Shown here: positions 21,934 through 34,800 of the stretch, in pieces | How positions within the stretch are numbered: position 1 is the stretch's first letter | Layout: each line of letters begins with the position of its first letter | Virus record (IMG/VR): IMGVR_UViG_3300010297_000023 | Span: 1 to 36,313 of that record | Length of the DNA: 36,313 nucleotides | Direction: 5' to 3' (one strand) | Source: a virus | The notes under the pieces: generated by a model | What the model was told of the DNA's origin: nothing | The model's database searches: none | What the model saw: the letters and a program-made list of their open reading frames with translations, nothing else | Program-made: the position numbers and the translations under genes

Positions 21934-22359
21934 ATGGCATACTCAGGTTCAACACAAATGACTAATTCCACTGCAAATAGTAGTGAAGATTCGGGATTTA
22001 ATCAGATCTATAAAGGGTTTTCAACGAGTGCCGGAAACAAGAGTAATATGCTATATGATATTGATGTAGTAAAACAAGATCTTATCAATCACTTTTATAC
22101 CAGAAAAGGCGAAAGAGTTATGAATCCTGAATTTGGTTCAATTGTGTGGGATCTATTATATGAACCACTTGATGAAAGTGCAGAAGAAGATTTAATTGAG
22201 GATTGTAGTAGAATTGTAAATGAAGATCCAAGATGTGAATTACTAGACATTCGTTTAGATTCGTTGGGCAACGGTATAAGAATTGATATCAGTATTAACG
22301 TTTTGCCATTTAATAAACAAGCAGTAATGCAATTGGATTTTGAAAGAGAAACATTATAA
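21934..22359 (+). CDS. 25: Baseplate wedge protein gp25
   Basis: 141 aa against 132 in T4. The GPW/gp25 fold pattern is clear: DIDVVKQDLINHFYTRKGER, then VMNPEFGSIVWDLLYEPLDE and DCSRIVNEDPRCELLDIRLD. EFGxxxWxLLFE is the best-conserved part. In T4 gp25 joins the wedge core (gp6, gp7, gp53) and helps to trigger sheath polymerisation. It is first of the gp25-gp6-gp7 operon: its stop overlaps the gp6 ATG by one base. The start is supported by a late motif and an AAGGATAAGGA ribosome-binding site. Confidence 0.93.
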   Translation: MAYSGSTQMTNSTANSSEDSGFNQIYKGFSTSAGNKSNMLYDIDVVKQDLINHFYTRKGERVMNPEFGSIVWDLLYEPLDESAEEDLIEDCSRIVNEDPRCELLDIRLDSLGNGIRIDISINVLPFNKQAVMQLDFERETL

Positions 22360-25300
22360 TGAGTCAAATAGTAAGACAGAATAATTTATTTGCCGCAGAA
22401 GACTGGAAAACAGTTTACAGAACATTTTCACAAGCAAACTTTACAGCATATGATTATGATTCAATCAGATCAACAATGCTCAACTACATCTCAGTAAACT
22501 ATCCTGAAGATTTTAATGATTATATTCAATCCAGTGAATTTATTGCTATTATTGATCTTGTTGCATATCTAGGCCAAAGTATTGCATTTAGAACAGATTT
22601 AAATTCAAGAGAAAACTTTTTAGATACTGCTGAAAGAAGAGACTCGATTATTCGATTAGCAAAACTAATTAATTACAGAACTAAAAGAAATGTTCCTGCT
22701 AGAGGTATTTTAAAAATTACAAAAATTTTAACTAGTGAACCATTGGAAGATTCTAATGGTAATGAGCTTTCAAACACATCAATATCTTGGAACGATTCTA
22801 CAAATGCTGATTGGTATGATCAGTGGTTAACAATTTGTAATTCAATGTTTAATTCAACAAACCAGTTTGGCAATCCAACATCAAAAAAAGTTGTTGGTGG
22901 AGTACCGACAGAAATTTATAATGTTAACTCACAAACAGACACCAGTGTTGTTAAACCTATTTCTGTTAGCATCGACGGAGTGAATACTAAAATTGATATT
23001 GTAAAAGCATCAATTAATACTTCTAATTATTTAGAAGAAAGATCTCCAGACCAAACAGATGCATTTACTATAATATATAGAAACAACAACCAAGGTTTTG
23101 GATCAGTTGACACTGGGTTTTTTGTTTATTTTAAAGAAGGTGAATTAGAATACCAAGACCAATACTATAACGACCCAATACCAAACAGAGTTTTATCTGT
23201 TGATAAAACAAACATTAACGATTTAGATGTTTGGGTACAGAAAGTATCATCTGGCGGTGTCCCAATAGAAAAATGGAAAAAAGTTCCTTCGTTGTTTGGG
23301 CAAAACACCATCTACAATTCACTTGCATTGTCTGAAAGAAATATCTTTAACGTACAGTCTGAAAATAACGACAAAATAAAAGTATTGTTTGCAGATGGCA
23401 ACTTTGGTAATGCACCCAAAGGAAATATTAGAGTTTGGTATAGACGAAGCAAAGGCAAAGGCCAAGTATTAAGAGCAAACAGAATTCAAAACAAAGAAGT
23501 TACATTGACTTATCTTAACAAAGAAGGTCAAGAGTATCAGGCTACACTAAGTTTAACATTAACATATACTGTTAACAATTCATCTGATACAGAAACAAAT
23601 GCAAATATTAAAAATAATGCACCGGTGGCATTCTATACACAAGATCGTATGGTAAATGCAGAAGACTATGCAATTTTTCCATTAACACAATCGCAAACAA
23701 TACAAAAAATCAAAACAATTAATAGAACACACATAGGTCATTCAAGATATCTTGACACAAATGACCCTACTGGTACTGTTAAAAATGTAAATGTTTTTGG
23801 CGAAGATGGAATCTTGTATAAGAATCCAAACTTTACATTGGCTACTGAAGAAATAACTGGAATTATATCAGATAATTCTAGTTATAGTTACATTATTAAT
23901 AGTGTGCTTGAACCTTTATTAAAAAAACCACAGTTAAAGAATTTTTATTTTGATACTTACAAAAAAGCAGTTGAAACTGATCATGATTCAGATCAATTTG
24001 AAATGGATCAAGTATCAGTGAACCAAGTTGCGTGGCAACCTTATCCAGTTTCAGGATCAAGCAACGTTGGATTTTTCTATATTGGTAACGCACCGGTGTT
24101 AGCAACTGGTAGACCAAATTCAGCACAATTAATTACAGTATTCAATAATCCATACAGTTCAAATGAAAAACTTGCATTTATTAGACCTGGTGCTAAGTTA
24201 GAATTTGTTGACAGTTATTCCAACCCTACTACAATCAAATGGGCCACTGTTGTTTCTGTTACTAATGATGGTACAATTTTATCATCAGAAACTACAGGAT
24301 CAATCACACTTGATCAAGAAATAACAGCTGGCCTAAAAGTTAGAAAAATCTTGCCAGCTTTTAGGACAACATTGTCAACTGATGAAAAAGCATTAATACA
24401 AGCACAAATGGAAGCAGGATTAGATTTTGGTATAGGATATCATTACAGAGATTTATCAACAACAGCAAATAAATGGTATGTAATTGGTGAAGACTTTGTT
24501 GATACCTCAGCAGATTTTACAGTAAAATATAATCAGTCACACGGCGGATACAGTTCATTAGGTGAAGATGCTTCTTGGTTAATAAGAGCTTCATACATAC
24601 CTGCATCTGATACTGCTAGTTCACCAAAATATGTTTTTACAGTTAGAGGACTAGAATATGTTTTTGAAAGTGACAACGAAGTTAGATTTTTCTATGTAGA
24701 CAAATATAAAAATATTAGTACACAAACAGGAAAAGCAATCAAAGACACAATCAAAATACTTGATATAAACAAAGATGTAGACGTATTATCAAACCCAGCA
24801 AGTACAACAAAATTAACAAACCCAGTAACATTTGAATTGTCCGAAGAATTTGTTGAGCAAGACGGATATGTTGATACTAAAAAAGTTAAAATTGCAAACT
24901 ATGATTCAGACGATGACGGAATGCCAGACAATCCAATTGGTCATGAACTTTTAATTAACGATACTAATTTTGTATTCTTTAATAGTTACAGCGATTACAA
25001 TGGTTATACATATTACAAGATTAACAAAGAGGTCTCTCAAGTTGATGTATTAACCGGAGCGGGTCTTGAATTTTTAACAACTGATCAACAGTTTTATTTG
25101 AATAATACTAAACTTAACAACGGAACGTCATCCCAATATACAAAAAGATATGGTGTTTCTGGTAATACAATTTATAAAGCGTATACTGGAAGAACAGCAA
25201 CAACATCAGAGCCGTTCTATTTTCAGTATAAGCATTCAGCACCAAGAACACAAAGAGTTGATCCTAGCGTATCTAACATTATTGAAATGATTGTTTTACA

Positions 25301-25850
25301 AACATCATATTATACAAATATACAGAACTGGTTTGCCGCAAATAAAACTGCCGCAGAATTACCTGTTCAACCAACTGCAACAGAGTTAAAAGAATCACTA
25401 GCAGAACTTGAAAAATATAAAACAATAGGAGATCAAATAGTTTATTCTCCAGCTAAATTTAAATTGTTGTTTGGTAAAACTGCTAATGTGGCTAACCAAG
25501 CTACATTTAAAGTAGTTAAAATACCAGGTGCAACATTTACAGATAATCAAATTAAAACAGGTGTTGTTAATGCAATCAACGATTACTTTAATATTGCAAA
25601 CTGGGATTTTGGAGACACATTCTTTTTTACAGAATTATCAGCGTACATTCACAATCAACTGTCGTCGCAAATTTCATCTGTTGTAATTGTGCCCAATGAC
25701 AGTGAATCAAAATTTGGTAATCTTTTTCAAATTAGAGCAGAACCAAATGAACTTTTCTTTTCAACGGCATCTGTTGAGGATGTTGAAATTGTAGTAGGTT
25801 TAACTGGAAACAATTTAAACCCTTCGATGACAGACACTGGGAGTTACTAA
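22359..25850 (+). CDS. 6: Baseplate wedge protein gp6, enlarged
   Basis: 1163 aa, nearly twice T4 gp6 (660 aa). The N-terminus (AAEDWKTVYRTFSQANFTAY, then YPEDFNDYIQSSEFIAIIDL and DLNSRENFLDTAERRDSIIR) is the typical gp6 start of marine T4-like phages, and the C-terminal part (GDTFFFTELSAYIHNQLSSQ, then ISSVVIVPND) is the conserved gp6 end. The extra length lies in between and includes DSDDDGMPD (residues 849-857), an exact DxDxDGxxD calcium-loop pattern. gp6 forms the inner ring of wedge dimers that opens on infection. It is in one operon with gp25 (1-nt overlap) and gp7 (3-nt gap). Confidence 0.9.
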   Translation: MSQIVRQNNLFAAEDWKTVYRTFSQANFTAYDYDSIRSTMLNYISVNYPEDFNDYIQSSEFIAIIDLVAYLGQSIAFRTDLNSRENFLDTAERRDSIIRLAKLINYRTKRNVPARGILKITKILTSEPLEDSNGNELSNTSISWNDSTNADWYDQWLTICNSMFNSTNQFGNPTSKKVVGGVPTEIYNVNSQTDTSVVKPISVSIDGVNTKIDIVKASINTSNYLEERSPDQTDAFTIIYRNNNQGFGSVDTGFFVYFKEGELEYQDQYYNDPIPNRVLSVDKTNINDLDVWVQKVSSGGVPIEKWKKVPSLFGQNTIYNSLALSERNIFNVQSENNDKIKVLFADGNFGNAPKGNIRVWYRRSKGKGQVLRANRIQNKEVTLTYLNKEGQEYQATLSLTLTYTVNNSSDTETNANIKNNAPVAFYTQDRMVNAEDYAIFPLTQSQTIQKIKTINRTHIGHSRYLDTNDPTGTVKNVNVFGEDGILYKNPNFTLATEEITGIISDNSSYSYIINSVLEPLLKKPQLKNFYFDTYKKAVETDHDSDQFEMDQVSVNQVAWQPYPVSGSSNVGFFYIGNAPVLATGRPNSAQLITVFNNPYSSNEKLAFIRPGAKLEFVDSYSNPTTIKWATVVSVTNDGTILSSETTGSITLDQEITAGLKVRKILPAFRTTLSTDEKALIQAQMEAGLDFGIGYHYRDLSTTANKWYVIGEDFVDTSADFTVKYNQSHGGYSSLGEDASWLIRASYIPASDTASSPKYVFTVRGLEYVFESDNEVRFFYVDKYKNISTQTGKAIKDTIKILDINKDVDVLSNPASTTKLTNPVTFELSEEFVEQDGYVDTKKVKIANYDSDDDGMPDNPIGHELLINDTNFVFFNSYSDYNGYTYYKINKEVSQVDVLTGAGLEFLTTDQQFYLNNTKLNNGTSSQYTKRYGVSGNTIYKAYTGRTATTSEPFYFQYKHSAPRTQRVDPSVSNIIEMIVLQTSYYTNIQNWFAANKTAAELPVQPTATELKESLAELEKYKTIGDQIVYSPAKFKLLFGKTANVANQATFKVVKIPGATFTDNQIKTGVVNAINDYFNIANWDFGDTFFFTELSAYIHNQLSSQISSVVIVPNDSESKFGNLFQIRAEPNELFFSTASVEDVEIVVGLTGNNLNPSMTDTGSY

Positions 25851-25853
25851 TAA

Positions 25854-28800
25854 ATGGCTAAGGTAAGTTCAAAGTTACCAGAGTTTTTACAGAATCCAAA
25901 ACTGAAAAACTTTTTTGATGGCACAGTAGAACAAGCATTTTCAAAAGCTGATAATGAAAAAGTTACTGAATGGATTGGTAGAAAATACGGCACATATTAT
26001 AATCCTTTCAAAGATAATTACAAGCCCGAAGATAACAGCTTAAGAAAGAATTATCAATTAGAAACCACAGCCGCATTAAAAAATCCTGACAATCTACTAA
26101 CGTCAGATTCTATATTTTTTAACGAAGCTCTTGATTACATAGTAAATGAAAATGGAAAAATTAATAATCAAAATAGATTGTTTGGTCAAGAATATTATAC
26201 ATATTCTCCACCTATTGATTATGATAAATTTTTAAATTACGAAAACTATTATTGGTATCCAAGTTTAGATACTGGTGTTCCGAGTGTTGTTGTTTCAGGA
26301 ACTACTGAAACATTTACAGCAACAAACAAACAAGATTTCACATTAGAATATCCTATATCAAGTAACGATGAAGTAAAAGTCAACGGAACACTGATTTCAA
26401 CATATACGTCAACCGGATTAAATTTAACTATAAGTAGTCCAACTTTATCCGCAGGCGATAACATTTCTGTATTACATAAAATTGATCCAGATGATATCAT
26501 TGGTTTAAAAATTTATACATCACCAAATGGAATTACGTTCACATCAGGTTTATTAATTGAGTTTTCATCAAACTATCTTTCAAATTCAAGTTATGCAAAC
26601 AAAAGATATTTTGTTGAAGGTGTTAATAGCAAAAATGGTATTGAATTTGTTGAAACCAGTGACGAAACTGAATTATTTTTAGATGAAGAGTTTCTTCCAT
26701 GGGATCCAGCAGAAGATCAAGGAACAACATCAACAACAGATGGATTTGATTCAAATAGATGGGATACTGTTCCTTCAATTCAAAATCCTGACTATATTAC
26801 AATTGAAAGAGGTTGTACTGACAAAAATCCATGGTCTCGAACTAACGGTTGGGTACACAAAGATGTTATTACGGCATATAAAAACTTTCAAGAAGAAGTA
26901 ACCGTATATCATCCTTTTGATAGTGTTACAAGTTCTATCAGTGGTTGGGACGATGGTTACTGGGATAGCACAACTGAATTTCAACCTTCAATATTTCAAT
27001 TAGATATTAGCAGAAAAGGTAGAAGACCTATTATCGAATTCAAAAAAGATATAAAACTTTATAACTACGGAGAAAAACACACACAAACAGTTGACGTGTT
27101 GTCTATAGAAGACACAATTGATGATATAACAGGAGAAGCAAGTTATAGAATTGATGATATTGAATTACGCGATGGTATGAAAATATTGTTTATTAATTCA
27201 AACTTTGAAACAACACTAACACCATGGGATGGTGATAGTTATCCATGGGACCATGACAGTGATAATAATCCTTTAACGCCAGTTGAAGATGATGGCGACA
27301 TTACAACAACGTCAGGACTAACAGGCGGTGACGTTGGTTGGGATATCACTGGTACCGACTTTGATGATTCAAGTTCAATATGGCAAGTGTCAGGAGTAGG
27401 CTCATCTATAACACTTACAAAAGTACCCGGCGTTACTATTGATGATTATAGTTTAGTGACTATTAGACTTGGTGCAGTGAACGCCGGCAGAGAATACTAC
27501 TGGACAGGATATGCATGGCAAGTATCACAACAGAAAACTTCTTTAAATCAATCACCATTGTTTGCATTATATGATAGTAACGGCAAGTCATTAGACGATT
27601 CAATTACATATCCATTATCAACTTTTGTTGGTAATAAAATATTTGGCTATAAAATAGGCACAGGCGCCACTGATTCTGTATTAGGATTTGCACCTTATTA
27701 TGTAGGATATAATTCGGTTAGTAACTACCAATTTGAAAACTTTTTAAACACTGATTCTAGTATAAATGGATTCAAGTATTATAAACAATTTGATTATAAA
27801 AATATTTTAAAAGATACAATTGAATATGATCTAGTAATTAATCCAGACTATACATCTTCTGCTAACAAAGTTTATATAGAAAATATAAAACAGCAAACAT
27901 TAAATTTACAAAGAGGAAATTCTTATAAATTATTATTAAATGACAGTTCGTTTAGTTCAAACGGGTTTTCAAAAACATATCATCCTGTATTGATAAGTTT
28001 AACAGACGACGGAGTACACAACTCGGGCACAGTTTATAATACCGGTGTAAAATATTATCTTGATAATGTTGAAGTAACAGAAACGGTTTTTAAATCTAGT
28101 TCTTTTAACACAGCCAAAAAAAGATACATCGAAATTAATCCTACAGCATCAACTCCTGACACATTATATTATTTCTGTAATACACATCCTGGCATGGGAG
28201 GAAAAATAAGTTTATTAGATAATCCTTATTCTACTATTGCTGAAAAAACAGAAACAAATTATTTTAACGAATGGAGATCAGTTGAAACAAAATCAAAACA
28301 AAAATTAATTCAAGAATTTGAAACTGACGAATATTCTATCAAAAATAATTTTAAACTTGATACTATTGTAGCAAGTGATCAGTCCGTGCAAGTATATGTT
28401 AACAACAAACTGGTATCAAACTATACAATTAATTTTGGGCAGTTTATTAAATTTAATAGTGATTTAGAAAATCATCAACATATTTTAATAAAGTATGATA
28501 CAAATGATGTTGATACAATACTAACATCAGCCTATTACGAAGTGCCAAAAAACTTGTCTAATAACTCACAAAACAAAGATGTAGTTAGTTACAGTTATAG
28601 TAATTTCTTAGATCATTTTGCTTCTGGTATACAAAATCAGCATAATCTTGTAGGACTTGCACTAGGTAATAACACATATCGAGACACTAGAAAAGATTTA
28701 AATTTATCTACTGAAATTTTACAACACAATGCACCGTTACTAAAATTTATGACCCATGTCAACAGCGATGACAGAAATATTGTCAAGTCTGTTAGATATG

Positions 28801-31800
28801 CACAAAGCGAATATGTAAGATTCAAAAATAAATTTCTTCAGACATTAGAAGCAGTTGATAGAGAAAACGACACTGGAACATGGTCCGGTAAACAGCTTGT
28901 TGATGCCACACTAAAGAAAATGAATACCAATAAAAAACTAATCAACAATTGGTCATATAGTTTAATGCTGTCATATGGCGAAACAGGAAAACGTACCACA
29001 ATTACTATTGATTCTACAAATAAAACATGGAACAATGATACATCAGCTGTAACGCAGAACTATCAAGAAATTTTAAATCTTGTAGGTGCACCTGGATTAG
29101 AGTTAGATGTTAGTTATAATCCATTAACTGATAAAGACATTAAATCTTTATATGTTTACAAGAATAATGTAATTCAATTAATGAATGTTGATTATGTTAT
29201 AGATAATTCTGCTGGTACAAAAATTGTGTTTATTGGTGCCAATAAACCTGTTATAGGAGATAAAATTCAAGTTGATTATTTTGATGTAAAACAACCTGCT
29301 TGGATTCCAGCAACACCATCAAAATTAGGAATAAGTCAAGTGTTTATTCCACAAGAAATATCTGATACATCATATTCTGCAGGATCGCAAACATTTATTC
29401 AAGGACATGATGGTTCATTGACTTTAAAATACAACAACTTTAAAGATACAGCATTGTTAGAGTTAGAAAAAAGAATTTATAACGACATTGAAGTTAAATT
29501 TATTGATCCAGATTATGTTCCTTTATTATCTTACGATCATGTCTTTGGAAATTATTTTAATAAAAAAGATTACAATTACGAAGAATTTGTTCAAGCAATT
29601 CGATCACATGCGTATGATTGGGGTGTAAAAAATGAAGTAGAAATGAGATTAAACAAAACGTATGATTCAACTGATTGGAAAACATGGAATTATTCTTCTG
29701 TAAAAAATATTTCAAACGATCCTACTCCGGGACATTGGAGAGGTATATTTAAAAAGTTTTACGGTACGCACAGACCACATTCACACCCATGGGAAATGTT
29801 AGGATTTAGCATTAAACCAAACTGGTGGGATGACACATATTCATGGACTGATGTTGATAAAAGAAATAGTTTAATTAATGATATTGAACAAGGTATTATC
29901 AAACTTGGTAGTCGAAGAAATAATTTAAAAAATGAGTATGCTGATAAATCTAATGTTTATAGACACGATGGGTTTACTAATTATGTTCCTGTTGATTTGC
30001 AAGGACAATTAAGAAGTCCAAAGGATATTGGATTGATTTCGGTTAATCCTGTTTCAACAGAAGCTAAAAAAGACTGGAAGCTAGGAGATCTATCACCAGC
30101 TGAATTGGCTTTTGTTATTGACAGTTCTTATGCGTTTGCTATGATGAATGTGATGCTTGTAAGCAAACCAGCTGAATTTTGTGAAACAATGTTTGACACA
30201 CTAAATGTTGATTTTGCTAACATAAACAAAAAACAAAAATTTTCAAAATTAACAAATAAAAGGTTAAACAACAATGTATATGTTCATAGAGAAATATCTA
30301 CAGATAGCAAAGTAGTAGTTGGTTACGGATACAATCAATATGTTTCTGAAAGATTAATATCACAGACTAAAAATGTTTTAAATTTATATGGTGGTATTAT
30401 TAGAAATGTAAATCCACAGTTGGGTATTAAACAAGCATCTTATATAGATTTTGATTCATACAGAGTACAAGCAGAATCATATTCACCAACATCGTCAACT
30501 TCAAGTATTTTCTTACCAGACAACAACGTGACAACATTTGTACACACTAGCGAAGCTGTTGGTAAAACTGCATATTCTGGTGTTATCATTGAAAAAACAA
30601 GCAACGGTTATAAAGTGCATGGATACGATGCAGGTGCAAACTACTTTAATGTAACAGAAAGTGATATGAATGGGTTAAAAGCACCAGTTGTAGTTGGAGC
30701 AAAGCCAATTAATGTTCCAGCATATACCCCAGGTAATAGTTTAGCATCAGGGGATTATATCAAGTACGAAGGACAAATTTATAAAGCAGTTAAAGATCAT
30801 ACAACCGGTGATAAATTTACACCAAGCAATTATCAATCTGTTGCAGAAGCGCCAACAGAGGGTGGAAGAAAAGTTACATATTATAGAAACGTTGTTAACG
30901 ATTCAATTAAAACAATTGAATACGGAACTGAGTTTACATCAGAACAAGAAGTATTTGATTTTATGATTAACTGGGGAAGATACTTAGAAAATCAAGGTTG
31001 GATATTTGATGTACAAAATAACAGAATTAGAGAAACATATGACTGGCTATACTCTGCAAAAGAATTTTTATTTTGGAGTTTAGGTGAGTGGGCAGATGGC
31101 TCAGTACTGACATTATCACCTCTTGCATCTGAAGTTTCTTTTGAACCTAAAAAAGGTATTGTTGCTAATGTTGAAGATATTATCGGTAATAGCTATGCTA
31201 TTCTTAATAGATCGGGTATGCCAATTGATGCCGCAACTACAACAGTGATTAGAGATGGTAGAAAAGTAACTATTACAGAAGACAACAATGATCCAATTTA
31301 CTTTGTTAATTTGTTTACTAGAGAAATTGAACATGTTACTGTTTTTGACAATACTACATCATTTGGAGATGTGATTTACGAACCGGTACTTGCAATTAGA
31401 CAACCAAGATTAAAACAAACAGTTTTAAGATCAACAGGCTGGCTTGGTAAGTTAGAAGCAAACGGTCATTTAATTACTACAAGCGGTATTGTCAGTAACT
31501 TTGACACATCAGCAAAAGATATTCAAACATATCTTGATGTTGATTCAACTACAAACAATGATGAACTTAATAAAGCTGGGTTACACACAATTGGCTATCA
31601 GTCTAGAGATCACTTAGATAACTTAGAAATCATTGATGAAAATCAAGTTAGATTTTATCAAGGTTTTGTTAAACAAAAAGGTAGTAAAAATGCAATTGAT
31701 AGATTGTTAAGAAGCAACACAGTTCTAGACAATCAAGATATTAATATCTATGAATATTATGCTATTAAACTTTCAGACTTTGGCGGTAACGATATTAATC

Positions 31801-34800
31801 AATCAATTGAAGTAAAACTTAGCGATGAAGAAATTAAAACCAATCCGCAAATAATCCAATTCTTACCTAAAAAAGATGATGTGGTTACAACTGATATAAA
31901 GACCGATAACATTATTACAATAGATGTTGATGATAATACAAGATGGGTTAAAAAACCAAATGGCAATAAAAACTCTGAAGAACTTTTTGCAACAAGACCA
32001 GAGTCATTTGAAATGCCAACTGCTGGGTATGTACATTATAAAGATGTTAATGCAAGAGTGTTTACAAAAACAGACTTAGACAGTTATTATAAAAATAATC
32101 ATTCATCAGGAAGTATAAACGAAGGACATTTAGTATGGGTAGCAAAAGATAATTCAACAGAGTGGAATGTTTATAGATTCACAGAAGTCTCACAGGCCAT
32201 TGAATCAGTAACTTCAACAGAACCGTTTACTGTTACATTATCAGAACCAACAAAATTATTAACAATACACGGTGATTCAACAAATTTAATTTTAGAAAAA
32301 TCAAATATAGCCGATCAGAGTATCACAGCTGATACATACGGTGATAAAACACTGACACTAAATTTAGCAGATCAGTCAGTGAGTAAAACATTTGAATTTG
32401 CAAATGTTGGTGGTTCGGGTGCAGATATTGTTGCTGGCAATGTTGCAGATCAAGTACTTGAAATGATAGTAACTACAGCAGGCTCAGGATATTCAGTTGG
32501 AGACAGCGTTGAAGTTTCTGGATCAGGTGGATCATCTGCAACAGGTAATGTTACTGCAATTGATATGTCGGGTGGTATAACAAACATTGCCGTTATATCG
32601 GGTGGCGCAAACTTCTTTGGCGAACCTGGCGATATATCAATTAAAACAGCCGGTGTTGATTCTGCCGGAGTAGGTGCTGTTATTAGATTTAAAGGTAATA
32701 ATCCTACGTATCAAATTAACACAACTTTATCTAGCTCAGCCACACCGTTTACAAAAGGAGAAACAATCACAGGTAGTGTTAGTGGAGTTTCTGCAACTAT
32801 TATAAATGTGTACACAGACGGAACAACTACAATTTTACATATTAACGGACATACTGCAACACCGGTTGCAACTGATGTGTTTACAGGCGGTACATCTGGC
32901 GCAGTATCAACAGGAACAAACACAATCACAGCAAGAAGCTTGGCATCTTATGGCGACTCAACATTTGGTGCATTACTTGATTTAGAAATTAACAATGGCG
33001 GCACAGGATATCAAAGTCCAAGTATTCATGTTTCAGGTACAACACCAGCACAAGGTATACTTGAACAGACTTCCGGTGTAATTGATAAAGCATATATAAC
33101 TGACGGCGGTTCTGGATATAGATTACAATTTCCTGAAAAAGCAGATGTTGAAATCGCAATCAAAGATACAGTATTAAATGCAAACGTTGATTTTGTTGAC
33201 AGTTTATTAAAATGTGATACAGTATCAAATGTTGTTGTTACAATTAATGAAGCATTTGACGGCACAGGTCCTACAATTAATTTAGGATCAACTGCAAATA
33301 CTTCTTTACTAATTTCAACACAAAGTTTATCTGCAAATGCTACAGTAACTTCTTTTAATAGTAATATAACTGATAGATCAAACACAGCATTAAGATTGAG
33401 CTTTAGTGCCACAAATGCAACAACAGGTAATGCTACAGTTACAGTTAATTACAAAAAAGCATTATACAATATTTCAGAACTTGATGGAAGTGCTACTACT
33501 ATAACAGCAAATGATTTATCAGGTGGTACACATGCTTTATATAAATGGAAAGATGTAAGACTTGCATCAAGAAACAACGGAGTTGATCAAAGCAACGTTG
33601 GTTCTAGTTTATCTACAACTGTAAATGATTTTGTATCAAATGTTTGTTCTGATGTAACGTTTATTGATGGAGACAAAATTTTCTTAGACAATGGCGGCAA
33701 CAACAAATGGTATACAATGACTATGACCACAGATGCTTCTGTAAAAACAGCATACGACATTTTAGCAAGTAACAGCAACGTAGACTCAAGTATTACAATT
33801 GGTAGCAATTATTGGATTATTAATTCTGATGTTGATTATACAGCAACAACACCAAGCCAAACACTGTTTAATACTACAAAAAGAATGCAACACACTCAAG
33901 TAAATTCAGCACTGTTAAACAGATCAAGAATTTACAACAACTATGAAGGTGACAACGAAGTTGATTTAGAAGTGTTTGATCCAATTAAAAATATCTACCC
34001 GGGTGTTGCAATGAGAGAATTATCTTATATAAGAAAAACAAATCCTGCGGTGTTTAGTAATACAGCAAACAACTCTATTAAAACAGCAAATGATTTAGAT
34101 GTATGGGGAGAAAATCAAGTAGGACAATTATGGTGGGATTTATCAACAGTAAGATACATTGAATATGAAAACTTTGATCAACAATATAGACTAAGACACT
34201 GGGGTTCGTTATTTCCAGGATCAACTATCGATGTGTATGAGTGGGTAAGCAGTACAAAAGCACCAAGCAGTTGGGGTTTAGACGGAACAGTTCAAAGTAC
34301 AACTGATTATGTTGTTGAAACTGAAACTGACAAGCAAGGCATTGAGCATACAACTTATTACTTCTGGGTTAAAGCCAGAACTGAAATTCCTGCGAACCAT
34401 CAACGAAATATTTCAGCATTGTCAGTACAAAGATTACTAAAAAATCCTACTTCTCAAGGATTAAGTTGGTACGCACCAGTATCAACATCAAGCATATTAG
34501 TTTCAAACATTGCAAGGTTTATTTCAACCGAAAATAGTGTTTTAAGAGTTAATTATAAAATCAAAGATCTTGATGTGCCAGTACACAAACAATGGTTATT
34601 GATAAAAGAAAACGATCCTAATGCTCTAGTTCCTACTAGTGTATGGAATAAATTCACAGATTCATTATCAGGCCAAGATGCATCCGGTCTTGCTGTTCCT
34701 GATACTACATTACATGAAAATATGAAGTATGGTAACACGGTTCGACCAAGACAAAGTTGGTTTAAAAATGTTCAAGAAGCAAGAAGAATATTTAGATACA

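Noticed and set aside
26249-34738. Many 60-128-aa minus-strand frames opposite the gp7-like gene
   Set aside because: Antisense shadows of a continuous, recognisable plus-strand gene; none has a ribosome-binding site or family resemblance.
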